Source of the DNA: Eutypa lata
Lineage: Eukaryota; Ascomycota; Sordariomycetes; Xylariales; Diatrypaceae
Direction: 5' to 3'
NCBI GenBank assembly: GCA_022661535.1
Contig: JAKULF010000014.1
Span: forward strand, 496,001 to 560,000
DNA: 64,000 nt
In this document: positions 22,438 through 34,806 of the stretch, in pieces
Position numbering within the stretch: position 1 is the stretch's first letter
Layout: each line of letters starts with the position of its first letter
Program-made: the position numbers and the translations under genes
The notes under the pieces: generated by a model
Databases searched by the model: none
What the model was told of the DNA's origin: nothing
What the model saw: only the letters and a program-made list of their open reading frames with translations

Positions 22438-23215
22438 TATTTTGTGTGCCTTTTTTCAGACTTAACGATGCGATATAGTATTACCCACGGGACACACGAT
22501 GGGACACGATGAAGCCAAACTATCGAGGACGTGTAGGAGTTCATCCACCATTGGAGATATTCCTCTTACATGAATGCTAATATGCGAGTGCTTACTGAGC
22601 CCCAAAGTAAGACTCAGTAAGTAGCAACGAGTAGCGAGTGTCTTAGATACGCTAGTGCTCTTCCACGTCTTCTTCTAGAGATGGAAATAAAGAGACTGTA
22701 TGCATACACACATATATATTATATACCTGTAAGGGTGTGGAGGGGAGGTTAGCCTGCTTTGAGTCGTCGGTAGGTAATCGGGATACCACAACCTAAGCAG
22801 TAAGCTGATTTGCAAACCCCTCAAACCCCCATCCCTGCGTGTCGTGTTAGAGTCACCGGTGGACATTTAACCATCCGTTGCAGTGGCCGGACACGTATGG
22901 GATTTATGTGGCGCATCTAGGACGGTAGAAGAGAAACGTCGAAGTTACCGTGCCAGTCAGTCAGTCAGTGACAGGGAATAGCAACCTAGGCTCTTTAGTA
23001 TCTGAAACATCCTTGGTGCAACGGCTAGTGCACTCATCACATTACATCACATCACGTCCCGTCGAGATACTGAGAAGATGACACCACATCTCGCAGCTAA
23101 AATAGCAACAAACGCATATATTCATTCGTATTACACCATTCCACCCTTCCACTCCCCTCTCCCTAACCCCTCCCCACCTACACCCACACCGCCACCCCCT
23201 TTCCCTCCCCATCCC
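22438..23215. other. Intergenic region, P450 promoter and VPS3 3' end
   Basis: About 0.8 kb. It includes a CAGTCAGTCAGTCAGTGAC run near 22955-22975, a CATCACATTACATCACATCACGTC stutter near 23035-23057, and a C-rich tract at 23140-23215. No coding frame is supported. Confidence 0.5.
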
Positions 23216-26200
23216 CTAAGTCTCAACAACCCCACCGCCCTTCTCATCCATCCTGACAATAAGATCATGCTGCGTCTTCAGGTTCTGCGCGGAGCTCAGC
23301 CCGCGCGCCACGGCCGTCTCGTGCTTCTCGGCGACGAGGCGCCTCAGGGCCTTGACGAGGAACCCGGCCACGACCTCGACGGGCCAGGCGTCCGGGATCA
23401 GGGCCAGGACCTCGCCGACGTCGAACCAGGCCCCGAAGCGCTCCAGCAGCAAGCCCGTCTGCTCGACGCGCGCCTCGGTGTCCTCGAGCCGGAGGAACTC
23501 GCCCAGCAGCGCGCGGAACAGGCGCGCCTGCTGGTCTTGCGTCGGGGGCTCGCTCTCGCGGCGCTTCTGTTGCGGTGGTGGTGGCGCTTTCTTCCCCTTT
23601 TTGCTCTTCCTCTTCGAGCTCTCGGGACCACCACCGCTGCTACTGCTACTGGGGCGCGGGGCCGCGGCCGGCAGCGGCGTCGCCTGGTAGATGGTGTAGA
23701 TGCTGGCGCCGCCGCGGAAGCAGTACGCCACTGCCGTGTCGTAGTCGCCGAGGTGGTGGACTAGCAGGCGGAGTGCGTTTTCGTGCTTGTGCTCCCGACC
23801 ATCGAGGATGATAGTTTCGGGTACGAGGAGATCCTCGGCGACGCTGCTTAGGCTCTCGATGCGTTCCCTGATCGTCGTGGAATCATAGTCGTAGGCCCCG
23901 CCAAGGAGTTGTAGGAGCCGTAGCCGGTTGTTCCAGGCCTCGTCGTCGGCTGATGCATTATCCGTCAGGAAATGGCGGTAGGTCGGCTTGGGAGGCCGGA
24001 GTGCACGGTATGCTTCGTATGTGGATAGAACGATGGCACGATCTTCAGGGGATGTCTGAAGTCGGGTGACAACGACGTCGAGATAGTAAGTAATGAGCTC
24101 GTCGACGTAGACTGTGTGTCCCTTGCCGAAGACAAGGTATTCTAAGTAGTACTTCACAGCGTCTGGGGCCTGTTCCCTGAGCATCTGAACCACATATGTA
24201 GGCTCGAACTTTGGTGCACGGCCCTTGTCCTCGGCAAAGATCTGCACACCAAGCTTCGGGTTGCGATTTGCTAGCCATATTCCATATTCTTGTACTAAAG
24301 CCTGGCTAGTGATTTTGGTGAGATACTCGCGCACCCGCTGTTCGCCGTCGCGTAGTTCAGCACCATCATCCCGTTCCCCCTCCACTATACGCCTCCAAGT
24401 TGACAATACTTCAGAGGACATTTTACGACTTTGGTAGAGCCTGCTAAGCACGAATAGACGGTGGTAAGACTCGATCAAGGTTTCAGCCCTAGCAAAGCAG
24501 TCGACACCGTTGTCAACTAGCTCATACAGTTCGGAGCGAACAGATTGTCCCTTAGCCAGGCCAGGGGGTGAATGTCGATCAAGTTCAAGAAGAACTGCAA
24601 GAAGGGCAGCATCCACAGTTCGAAACACCTCGTTCTCGTCGGGTATGCTGCCAAATCCCTTTTTGCGTCGCCAAGATGCCAGGAAGCGTCTCAGGAACTG
24701 CAGTACCGATTGCGGTAGCACATCAAGAGAATTATGTGCCTTCTCGAAATCGCTCCCCAGGATGAACTGTTCAGCGGTGGACTTTACCCCACCGTATATC
24801 CAAATGCCTCTTCTCGTCTCAATCACTTCGTTGCGAACCCCGGGTATCAAAGATAGGACAACACGGGGGTCGAGAAGTCCGTCTACTAAGATGTCTTCTA
24901 TTGCTCGTAATTCTGGTTCTGAAAACACCTTATCACTAGACTTGAGAAAACTCATTAATAGAAGAACCCCTGCTCGTTGGCGTATGTAACTAAAAGTGAG
25001 AAACTCCAATTCAGATTTGGCATCTCGATCACGAAGTGAGTTCAGCAGCGTAAATATCTCCCGTCGATTGATTGAGTTAGTGTCTTTGCTGGCTGGCTCA
25101 AGTCGAGAATCCAGTTGTAATATAAGGGGGTTCCGCATGGCCCACCATATATTACTTCCGGACCATACAGCCAAGCGAGTTGTGGTCCCTGCAAGCCGAC
25201 GAGCGAAGTCCTCCTCCTCAGCTTCACGACTACTTTGCCAGCCATCTGGTAGGATATCATCGCTCTGAGAGTCACTATCTCTCTCAAATAGCTCTCTTTC
25301 TTTTGACATCCTCTCCATAGACTGGGCTGTCCTCGAGTCAGCGTTCTTGAGCGACATGGTAGATGAGTCTATGCTATTAGAAGAGAAAGGCTTGAACCTT
25401 TGTCGACGTAATTTATTTATGATTTCAGGGAAGTAAGTGTTTTCAGTTCCCATAAAAGACCGTATTCCTAGATTCTTTAATGAACTTGTGGTTGGTGGCT
25501 CAAGCCAATATTTTGTAGCCTCTGATTCAGCACCATTGATGTCCCACCGTTGTATCTCAAGACCATGGTGCAAGCCATCTGTAAACTCCTTTCCCATGGA
25601 GGCGAGAACGTAGCCTTCTTCCTCGGCTCCCATAGACGAGGACGATGAGAGATCCGTATAACCACCATCGACCACAATCTCCTTAGGATAGCGATCAAAT
25701 TCAATAGTAGGTCTAGTAGGATCTCCATCTAGGTTCACAAACATGCCTATCCCAGGCTCTAATGGACCTGTGCCAGTCACCAAGAGAAACTCTTCGGGGG
25801 TTGGAGAGGCGACGAGGGGTTTAAGGAAAACAGGTGGTGCTTTAGGGGGCGGTGGTGGCGGTCGCGCTGTTTGACTTTCACTTGTTTCCCCTTTGGCTAC
25901 AGTTTCTGGTGGCTGAGGGCTCGAGGTAGGGTTAGGAGGTGACGGCGTTCGGAATCCGGACTCATCATTGTTGCCAGACCGTTGTTCCTGCCTCCGGGTG
26001 GCGCCGGAAATAAAATCACCTAAGCTAGTCCCTCTCCGATGAGAGGCATGTTCGGAGTTTTCGGCATGTGGGTGAGACTGGGCTGAGGAATTGCTTCGCA
26101 ACAAACCACCACCCCCAGAACTTGCCGAGATATTTTGGGCGTGACCAAGAACGCTAGCTGGTTGGGCATGATCAAGTGAAGAGATAGACATCAACGGGAT

Positions 26201-26934
26201 TTTAAGCTGATGATCAATTTCCAAGAGGGCATAGTTTCTCGAATCAGCTACACAGGCAATCGATTCCCTTCTAACAGAAATGGTGCTCCCCGCGAAGTCG
26301 ATATTTTTGATGACCCTAGCATCTTCGCCAATTCTAACGACTTGTATCCTCCTATTTAAGGACAGAAGCACGGTAACGCTATTGGGGTTTCGAGGTTCAC
26401 TGTCGGCGGCCAGCTCATTGAGATCAACTCCACCTATCCAATTGCAGTTCTTAACCTGGGTCGTACCAAAGACGGGGCTGAGCTCTGGCAGAGCGTAGAA
26501 GGTGACTGTCCAATTACAGAGAATGCATGCTTTCCAAACCCTGGGAAGCAAAAGAATCTGTTGAACACCAGGTCGCGAGCTGCTAGATGTTTCAGCAAAG
26601 GCTGGACGTTGTCGCGAGGCGAGGATGAAGGTTGGACTCGGGTTTCCAGACTTGTCGCTGGGATCTGGGGGTATCTGTACGAAGTGAAGGAGTTCCGAGT
26701 CGGATGTCCCGATATAAAGGTTATTATCTAGCACACGCAGTTAGTTCATAATGGATCTATCTTGGTGGTGGTAGCGATGGTGGCGGCGCATCTACCTAAA
26801 TATTCGACACAATTGATTTTAATGTCATCTCTCGTTCCATCGGCCGACAGAGGAACATCGGCAAAGAGAGTGCGAAGAACGAATGGGCCTGCTTCTGTCG
26901 GCTGGATCTCGCCCCCTTGCGAGTTGGAGTTCAT
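23216..26934 (-). CDS. VPS3: CORVET subunit Vps3 (TGFBRAP1/Vps39-like)
   Basis: Vps3 is a CORVET-specific subunit that binds the endosomal Rab5-type GTPase and tethers endosomes in the vacuolar pathway. Exons are 26934-26796 and 26727-23216 (1216 aa). The 68-nt intron has branch ACTAAC, and the splice restores INCVEYLDNNLYIGTSDSE. The N-terminal CNH beta-propeller covers about 20-390 (FVQIPPDP; LPELSPVFGTTQVKNCNW; KPLVASPTPEEFLLVTGTGP). It carries a long Ser/Pro-rich insert near 210-305 that includes a PPPPPPKAPPVF run. Helical Vps39_1 and Vps39_2-like regions follow (about 580-720 and 930-1170), with LRLLVHHLGDYDTAVAYCFRGG near the end. A Lys/Pro-rich insert (KRKSKKGKKAPPPPQQKRR) interrupts the last region. 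It is divergent from COY1 with 666 bp between starts. Assignment to Vps3 rather than Vps39 rests on the N-terminus. Confidence 0.9.
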
Positions 26935-27600
26935 TGTTCAAGCAACTGCATTATTATCATAATAAAGCACAAAAATCGATCATGCTATCGGCACGCAATA
27001 TAAAAGAAGTTTTTTGGAGATTATTTGCGAAAGGAACCAAAATGGTAGTAGCCTTCTATTATTAGATAGTGTAGAGAACCTCTTATTTGGAAGAGCTTAT
27101 GCACCTAACGTTAAACACAGTCTGGTAGCTATTGTACATACAATGTTGTACGTCACTGCCTAAACTTCTGGTAGGCAATGCTTGAGCTGGATATCTGGTC
27201 TGGGCATGTGGCAGGGCTGATTGGAGGGCCTCTAACTAAGGCGTGTTAGCTGACTCTTGAGTGGGCCAAGTGGATGGCAGACATGATGGAAACCCCTGCC
27301 TCGGCCCTGGACTTAGGTACATAACTACATACATGTACGTAGGAACCTCCAACCAACCGAACACGTTCGACAATTGCGACCTCGTACGTATGCAACTAAT
27401 AATTTACACCTGCATTTCATCTGTATCAACATTTGTGACCTAACTAACTTAAATGATTCTTTGAAATCGTACCTTACATCTTGAGCATATTATCCTAGGA
27501 TTGCATCAGCTTGCTAATACCAACAACTTTCTGATGATCCGATAGTTCTAGCAAGGACGACATCCTCCGCCGAACCAAAACTCTTGGTCTCTTGGTGAAG
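26935..27600. promoter_or_regulatory. Shared divergent promoter region of VPS3 and COY1
   Basis: These 666 bp separate the two start codons and carry no supported gene. A GTACGTAGG/CCTACATG-rich patch near 27320-27345 is the only sequence pattern I noted. Both genes act in membrane traffic, so coordinated control is conceivable but unproven. Confidence 0.45.
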
Positions 27601-30070
27601 ATGGCCGACGTATCTGAATATACGGCAATAGAGACCGCAGCCGAGTCACAACTACCACGACCAAGTTCTGACGGCCGAGATGCTCCTGACAGCACCCGTA
27701 ATATAACTCAGGAGACTTCAAATAACTTTCAGGAGGCAATATCCGCATGGAGAAGTACGCACCAACTTCGCTGTTTGTCGTCGCAAGCGAATAGCATTGA
27801 CTAAGTTCTGCTAGACATCGACTTGTCCTCTTTAATATCCAAGCTCGATAACACTGCTTCCGACATTGTCACATACCAGCGCGATTCTACCGTTCAACGG
27901 AAAGACCTTGCTCAGAAGACGAAAGATTTCCGAAAGCTCGACGATGCTACTAAACTAACTGAGATCAAGAGTCTATTGAAAGGTTGGCCATCCATTCCCA
28001 CAGAGAGAGGCTTTAAGTCTAAGACTCTGGATTATAGCATACCAAACCTTCATCGATCTCCTCACGAACCACTCCAAGTCTACCAATTCCGCTTTCCTAC
28101 AAGTATATTCCGCTCTCGAAAATGCGCCCGACCCATATCCTCTACTTGAAGCCTCGGTCGACTACATGCTAGTAGCCGAGGACACCCTTCCCAAGCTTAC
28201 GCAAGAGAACCAACACCTACAAGACAATGTAGTTAAACTCACAACGCAGCTTGAAGAGACCGAGTCTAAACTACAAGCCGAGACCGCCAACCGAAAGCAG
28301 CTTGAAGGTAACCTCGAAACAAGGGTCAAGGAAGTTGAGTCGTCTTGGACGGCTGTCTTGGAGGAGAAGCAGGACAACTGGACGGCGAAGGAGAAGTCGT
28401 TGGATGAGAAGATTGAAAGCCAAGACAGGCTACTTAATGAGATCAAAGCTAGTTACGAAGTCAACCAACGTCTCAAGGGATCCGAAGAGTCTGAGGTCGA
28501 TGGAGCCGGTGGACATGTCACGAGCGCGGAGCTTGAGATGGTACACTCCGACCTAGAACGAACGAGTACGAGACTAGCCGAAGTCGAAGCACGGAACGAA
28601 CAGTTACGCATAGAACTCGCGCAAGCCAAATCTCACGTTCCGACGCAGACCCCTTCTCTCGAAGATGACCCTGCATTTATGCGCATGCGGTCCGAGAACT
28701 CGTCACTTATCAGAAAGCTCGATTCTGCCCGGGTGGAGAAGGAGGGGTTCAAGAGAAACATCGATTCCAGGCTACGAAGCCTAGAAAGGGAAGTTGGTCA
28801 CTTGAAGGAAGAGCGCGACGGCCTGAAGGAGAAAGTCCAGAAGTGGAGTGATTACGAAGACGTGAAACAAGAATTAGAGGTGCTCAAGAGTATCGAGTTC
28901 GCAACCGGGGACGACGATGATGTTTTGCTCAATGCCGAGTCTAACGGATCGGTGGCTAAAGGAAAAGGAGAGACTTTGGAGCAATTGTTGTTGGCTCGCA
29001 ACAAGAAGCTGAGCGACGAGCTCACAATCTTGAGAGTGTCACATCAGGATCTCCAAACCCGCTTGGAGAACCTCCAGGAAGACATGTCGAGGACGAATGC
29101 GGAGTTGGAACGGTCACAGAACCTGAACGCCCAATTAGAGAACGATTTAGCCAACCTCCAAGCCGAGGGACAGAACGCGTTCCCTTCAGGCGCGTCGGTA
29201 GCTGGCACTTACACGACAAGAATTGCGCCATCCATCGCACCAGGCCGACGCGGCGGGAGGACTTCCCCCACATCATCCATCATATCCGGGTTCAACCCCC
29301 GAGACTCAGGCAGCGAGCCGATGGGCGGCGGCTCGGGCATCCTTCCCATGATAACAGCGCAGCGGGACCGATTCAAGAAGCGAAACGCGCAGCTCGAAAC
29401 GGAGCTCTCGGAAGTGCACCGAACGGTCTCGCAACTACGACAGGAGATCGCGGCCCTGCAAAAGGACAACCTACAGCTCTACGAAAAGACGCGCTACGTA
29501 TCGACGTACAACCGCGGCGGCCCCTCATCATTATCCTCATCACCAGCGGCCGTATCCTCCGCCTCGGCCTACGCCCCGAACCCGAACCCATCGACGGTCT
29601 CGATCGGCAGCGGCGGCGGGAACCAGGGGGGCATCGGGTTAGATCGGTACCGGCAGGCGTACGAGTCCAACATCTCGCCGTTCGCGGCGTTCCGCGGCCG
29701 CGAGTCCGCCCGCGCCTACAAGCGCATGAGCATCCCCGAGCGCGCCGTCTACTCCGTCACCCGCATGGTGCTGGCATCGCGCACGAGCCGCAACCTGTTC
29801 GCCGCCTACTGCGTCGCCCTGCATTTGTTGGTCTTCCTCTCGCTGTATTGGCTCGGCTCCGTCGATGTCGAGCAGCACTCGAGCGGGCTGAGCGGCGGTG
29901 GGAGTATTGCCGCTGCGGCTGCTGCGGCTGCCGGTGCTGGTGGTGCTGGTAGCGGTGTTGGTAGTGGGGGTGGAGGAGGAGGAGGCGTGGGAGGTGTAGG
30001 AAGTGGTGGGGGAGTGAAAGCTGGTACAGGTCATGGCGAGTGGCAGCAACAGGGGTTTAATGGGCAATGA
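27601..30070 (+). CDS. COY1: CASP/Coy1 Golgi coiled-coil membrane protein
   Basis: Coy1 (animal CASP) is a tail-anchored Golgi golgin-like protein acting in retrograde intra-Golgi traffic. Exons are 27601-27754, 27815-27982 and 28038-30070 (784 aa). The splices restore ISAWRNIDLSSLISKLD and SLLKAYQTFIDLLTNHS, both typical of the family N-terminus. Residues from about 150 to 560 are coiled coil with long Glu/Lys/Leu heptads. The CASP C-terminal domain follows, with LDRYRQAYESNISPFAAFRG and SRNLFAAYCVALHLLVFLSL (transmembrane segment). After the membrane anchor comes an unusual tail of about 66 residues made mainly of Gly, Ala and Ser, ending in GHGEWQQQGFNGQ. The lumenal end of Coy1/CASP proteins is normally short, so this tail looks like a lineage extension. 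Confidence 0.93.
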
Positions 30071-32229
30071 ACAAATGGCTCTGCTAGATAGATGGCATGT
30101 GGCTTGTTTATCTACCTATGTATTCTCTATGTAAGGGAAGAGGGAAGAGAGAAGAGAGATAAGATGGAGGATCCTGCGTTGATATACATCTGCGCATTGT
30201 ATTATTGCCTGTCTCCCTGCCTGCTTCGGGTCAGCTTGTGTTATGCGTATCTCCTGCTGCATCTTATTTTAATGGCAGTACTGTCACGGAAGCATCGCCC
30301 GGCTCGCAGTGTAGTTGTCTTTCTCCTTTTTGACATAAAGGTCTTTGGAACTTACATGATTGGATGGGTGTTTACTTGTATGAAAGGGAAGAAGATATTA
30401 TTATCTATACTAGGCGAGGGCAAATAAATCAAGTCAAGTCAAGAAGGGGAAGAAGAATTACCCCTTCTCACGACGAACGTTTACAACCAACTACACTGCA
30501 TCTGTACGTGGAGCGATATACTTAAGCGACGCAGTGTACATATTAAGAGTCTTTTCCGTACTTAACCTACATGGAAAGGACGGTGTCTCCGGCCAAGTTC
30601 TGGGCAACGACATCGAAGAGTAGGTAATCGAGGAAGTTAACTCGCCATCGAGCCGCCGCTACGACTACGTCCAAGTATGGTGAGACGGAAATAGAAGGTA
30701 TTTCTTTGCCCGGCGGCAACGCATCGCTTATAGACTACCTGGATATGTATGCCACGTGTGGGGTGACATTCGCAGAAACGAGGAGAGCGTGCACGTCGAA
30801 GATTGAGTACTTACCTATAGGTCTCCATTGGTTCACTGGCTAGGCCAGTGAGAGACAGCCAGCCAGTCCATGAGGTTCATAGCCGACAGGCAGAGAGAGC
30901 CGTCGTTTGATATGGTATATGTAGACAAGTACTTCATCATTACATGATCATCTGTCCAGCTGCTCCTAGGTAGCATGGCATCCCATCACAGGCGCTTTCA
31001 TCTACTTCGTCAACGGATATCGGCTATCATAGAGCATGGGAGAATCTTGTCTACCAGGCAGACGGTTGGTTGGCTTTTCCCGCCTTGGCAGGCAGGCAGG
31101 CATGCCCACACCATCTTCTCTACGTTTTGTAGACCTTTCCTCATGAACCGGTATTACAGCTTGACCTACCTACCTATGGAGCACTTGACCTCGCGGCGGG
31201 AGAACGCCATGCTTCTAGAGAACGCCTTTGCCGCCGTCAGAAGGCGTACTAGGCCGTGAGTACCGGCCGTCTACTCACCTGGCCAGCCAGCCACCAGGCC
31301 TTGCCTGCCTGCTTGATGATACCCACGTATGGTGTGTAGTATCCTGATCAAGCCTCAATGACAAGACGAACTAAACAGCCAATCAGAACGCGTAGGGGCA
31401 TTAGACGCGATGGATATATATTGGCGGGCGTCGCACGACAGGTGCTGGACAAGCCATAAAAAATTAAATAATAATTCCCGAGCGACACGCCCTCGGGTTT
31501 TCTTTCCTCCCTTTTTCCATTTCTGAAAGTTAGAAGAAGCTGCGGTGGATGTCTCATAAAAAGAAGATATTGACACTCGATTTCTAATTCTATTCCTTCC
31601 TTCAACCATTATTATACCGTCGTGGATGTTATGTCTTCTTTCTTTCTTTCTTTGATATAGACCTAACTACCTATAGTATACGAAAGAGAGGTTCATCAAT
31701 GTGGGCAAAATGACTGAATCGGGAATAGTTTCTCTCTTCCGCTTTAGCTGATACAACCACCCACTTATCTCGATGCAACTTAATTTTCTTCAACGGCGCT
31801 TGTTGCTATTTCCAGGTCGTTAAGCGCCTGTGTGGGTCGGTATATCTGCTCGTCGATATGAGGAAAAAAAGTCCCACACCGCAATCTACCTACTCTACGC
31901 ATCTCTCTATATGCAGCGCGTGTAGGCACATGTTATTCTACCCGCCCACCCAACAGACTGACGCGGTTACTTAGTTAGAGAGAGAGAGATTCTAGATCGC
32001 CCATCTGCAAGGAAAGCCAAGCTAAGCTTCTCTTCCCGCTCCATCTCATCCACAACGATGCCGCGATGATCCGATCCAAGGTTGCTTTCGTCATTTCCGC
32101 TTCCTGCAGATTAGGACGAGCTAAATACCACCTCGTCGCTATGGATGACACACATAGACAATAGAGGGTTGTAACGGCCTTACAACTGTAGCAGTCTACT
32201 CTACTACAGCTAGAGCTAGTTGCAGCATG

Positions 32230-32280
32230 GCTGGCTGGCTGGCTGCGTCACGGCACCGGGTGACTGACTGACTGACTGAT
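32230..32280. repeat. (GGCT)4 and (TGAC)4-5 tetranucleotide runs
   Basis: GGCT is repeated four times at 32230-32245. About 15 bp further on, TGAC repeats fill 32262-32280. Both lie in noncoding sequence. Confidence 0.9.
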
Positions 32281-33230
32281 AGTGACAGGCTTTAGTTACA
32301 AAACATTGATTTAACCTGACACATGAGAGACATGTCTATGTGGGCTCTAATCACCAGTGCGCCTGTGACTGTACGACAACAAGTAATCAAAGATGCGGTA
32401 GGCACAGGAAGAGTTAGCCGACCGTAGACATGTTCTACCTGAGACAAGGCATTATACTATTAACCTGAAAGATAGATTAGCTCCACCATGGTTCTCTAGA
32501 AGCTCCCTACATTATGTAGCTTCCCGGGCGTAACCTGGCTTTAGTTCCCTGGTAGTTTAAAGGTCGTGTCTTTCTAGTCGGGCTAAAACGCCGTTTTACC
32601 GCCATATTTATTCCCACTCTTCGCAGAATGACACGCTCCTATGGCCTACTCAAGCGAGGAGAGGCCCACCAGTAGTTGAAATCTAAAATATTACTGGATG
32701 GACTAGATAGATGGCCGCTCGAGAGGCGGCCCACCCGGCGCTTGCACGACGGGTCGCGGTTGAGATGAGCGAATCAGAGATCGTGATCCATCTCGACGGC
32801 TCGTCCACCCCATGTTGGATATCCAGGCTGGTCAACCCCCCGACCCCTGCCCCTGGCTGCAGATCGCTTGGCAAGCTTGGCCCAGCCCACACAATAGACT
32901 CAGATACCCCATGTTCAGATTTGAAAGCCTTTCCCGCTTGAACTGACAGGGGTTTTTTTTATTTTTACAGCAGCTCTCAACTTCACCTGAACTCCAATCA
33001 TCCAGCATCCATTCGTGTCCCTCTTCAAGATTTTTTCTTTTGTTCCCTGGCCTCTAGGGGACCCTTTCCCCGCTCCCAGCTCTTATTTTAGGATATCGTG
33101 GAAGATTCCGCCAGACTAGTCCTAAGGGCGCCTGGGTGAGATGGACCCCCCAATCCCGCTATTAAACATCTGTTCTCGGTAGGTAGCATTCGCTGGCCAT
33201 GTCTGCATCGCTAACTCGGAACTACTATAG

Positions 33231-33285
33231 TATGTATGTAGGTATGTAGGTATGTAAGGAAGTAAGTAAGTATGCAGGCAGGTAG
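33231..33285. repeat. Degenerate TATG/TAGG/AAGT/CAGG microsatellite
   Basis: A run of related tetranucleotides (TATGTATGTAGGTATGTAGG, then AAGTAAGTAAGTATGCAGGCAGG). Similar TAGG/CAGG runs recur at 41585-41660, 45490-45530 and 50900-50920. Confidence 0.85.
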
Positions 33286-33821
33286 GGTTACTACCTATGT
33301 AGAGTATGTATCTACTTAGTATCTATGGATAGATTTGCCAATCTTCGAGCCGCCTTATCCCCCCCTGTACGACCCTCAATATAATAGACAGCCGGCCTCC
33401 TTCGCCGAACCCCGCGAAGTCTCTTGTTTCTACTCTCTATATACATCTTCGAGTAATCCAACTCACTGATCTCTGTTTTCTCTCTTGGGAGATATTTTCC
33501 TTTTTTTTTTCTATTCCTTTTTTCTTTCCTATATCCCTTCTTATTTTTTTCTTTTTTCCTTGATTTCCATATCTTACGTACGTATCTTCTGTGTGTGGGT
33601 TTCTTCGGGTTATCGTTTTCCTTCTTAACGAACATAACCTACTTAACCATACTACATACATACATATAACCACCGACTTACCTCATACACCAAGTAATCC
33701 CATTGGTGATTCGCCTCGAGTCGATATTTTTCTCTCTTACCCTTCACCAACGTGACATCACTATTACTGTCACTTCTTCTTACAACTTCACACACACACA
33801 AACACACACAGACACATCAAT

Positions 33822-34806
33822 ATGCAGGTCTCAATATTACTAGCGGCGGCCCTAGGTGCCTCGAGCATCGCTGCCGCGCCAACCTGGCCCCAAGTCAACA
33901 TCAACTCAGCCATGACGGACGGAATTGAAACAGTATCTGAGTACTTCAACATGCTAGCACAGAAGGTCCAAGCAGGAAAGGATATGATGGTAGCCCCGGT
34001 GTGCGATCTATCGCAAGCTGTACTACCCCAGCGTATGTAAATTCCGATGGAGTTCATCTATCTTCACGGAGGAACCCATGACTAACACTTAAACCACAGC
34101 ACCATCACCCCTAGATGCAGTGACATCAGGCCTAGTCCTCAAGCACGTGGCGATCGGCCGCGGCACGCAGAACTACACGTGCGACGTGACGAACGCGACG
34201 GCGGAGCCCGTAGCAGCGGGAGCAGTCGCGACGCTCTTCAACGCGAGCTGCGTGGCGTCGTCGTACCCGGACCTGCTGCACCAGCTGCCGAAGCTGGCGC
34301 TGCACTTCAACCTATCGTCGACGGAGCAGCTACAGCTGGGCTCGGGTTCCGACTGGGAGCAGAAGCTGGGCCCGACCAACCTCGGCATCTCGGGGCACCA
34401 CTTCTTCACCAACGCCACGACGCCGTTCTTCACGCTCGACACGTCCCGCGCCGCCCTCGGCACCATCCCCTGCAACAAGACCGGCACTACGGACGCCCCC
34501 GGCACCGCGCCCACCGGCCAGCAAGGCGAGGGCGCCGTCGCCTGGCTCAAGCTGCAGGCTAGGAGCGGCGCCACCGGCAACCTCCAGGAGGTGTACCGCG
34601 TCGAGACGGCGGGCGGGAGCGCGCCGAAGTCGTGCTCCGGCTTACCGGCTGCGTTCGAGATCCAGTACGCTGCGGAGTATGTTTTCCCCATTACCTCAAC
34701 CCTAGACAGCGTAGCTACCTACCTTGGCTACTTTATATATATACATAATGCTAACAAGACGGTTTACAGATACTGGTTCTATGAACATGCTGCTTCTGAG
34801 TCATGA
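33822..34806 (+). CDS. Secreted DUF3455 family protein
   Basis: This is a predicted secreted protein of a family common in filamentous ascomycetes; molecular function unknown to me. Exons are 33822-34032, 34100-34676 and 34770-34806 (274 aa). The signal peptide is MQVSILLAAALGASSIAAA, with likely cleavage before APTWP. The DUF3455 region begins at about residue 72 (PPSPLDAVTSGLVLKHVAIG), continues with GRGTQNYTC, and ends AAFEIQYAAEYWFYEH, where the last 37-nt exon restores the conserved YWFY. Several N-glycosylation sequons (NYT, NAT, NAS, NLS, NKT) fit secretion. GC is much higher in exon 2 than in its AT-rich surroundings, as expected for coding sequence. A long pyrimidine-rich leader precedes the start, and the CACACA-rich stretch ends 10 nt before the ATG. 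Confidence 0.9.

Larger units (their letters stand above)
30071..33821. other. Gene-poor 3.75-kb spacer
   Basis: No frame longer than about 95 codons shows domain, signal peptide or splice support. It contains the COY1 3' UTR, many short tetranucleotide runs (listed separately), a GGCAGGCAGGCAGGC run near 31088-31102, GA runs near 31978, and a long T/C tract at about 33475-33560. That tract fits a pyrimidine-rich fungal promoter or 5' UTR for the DUF3455 gene. A noncoding transcript cannot be excluded. Confidence 0.5.

Noticed and set aside
30975..31259. 94-codon frame
   Set aside because: Contains low-complexity CAGG repeats and no domain or targeting signal.
32711..32941. 76-codon plus-strand frame of coding-like GC content
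   Set aside because: No similarity recognised, and the antisense frame is equally open; it is possible but not supportable.
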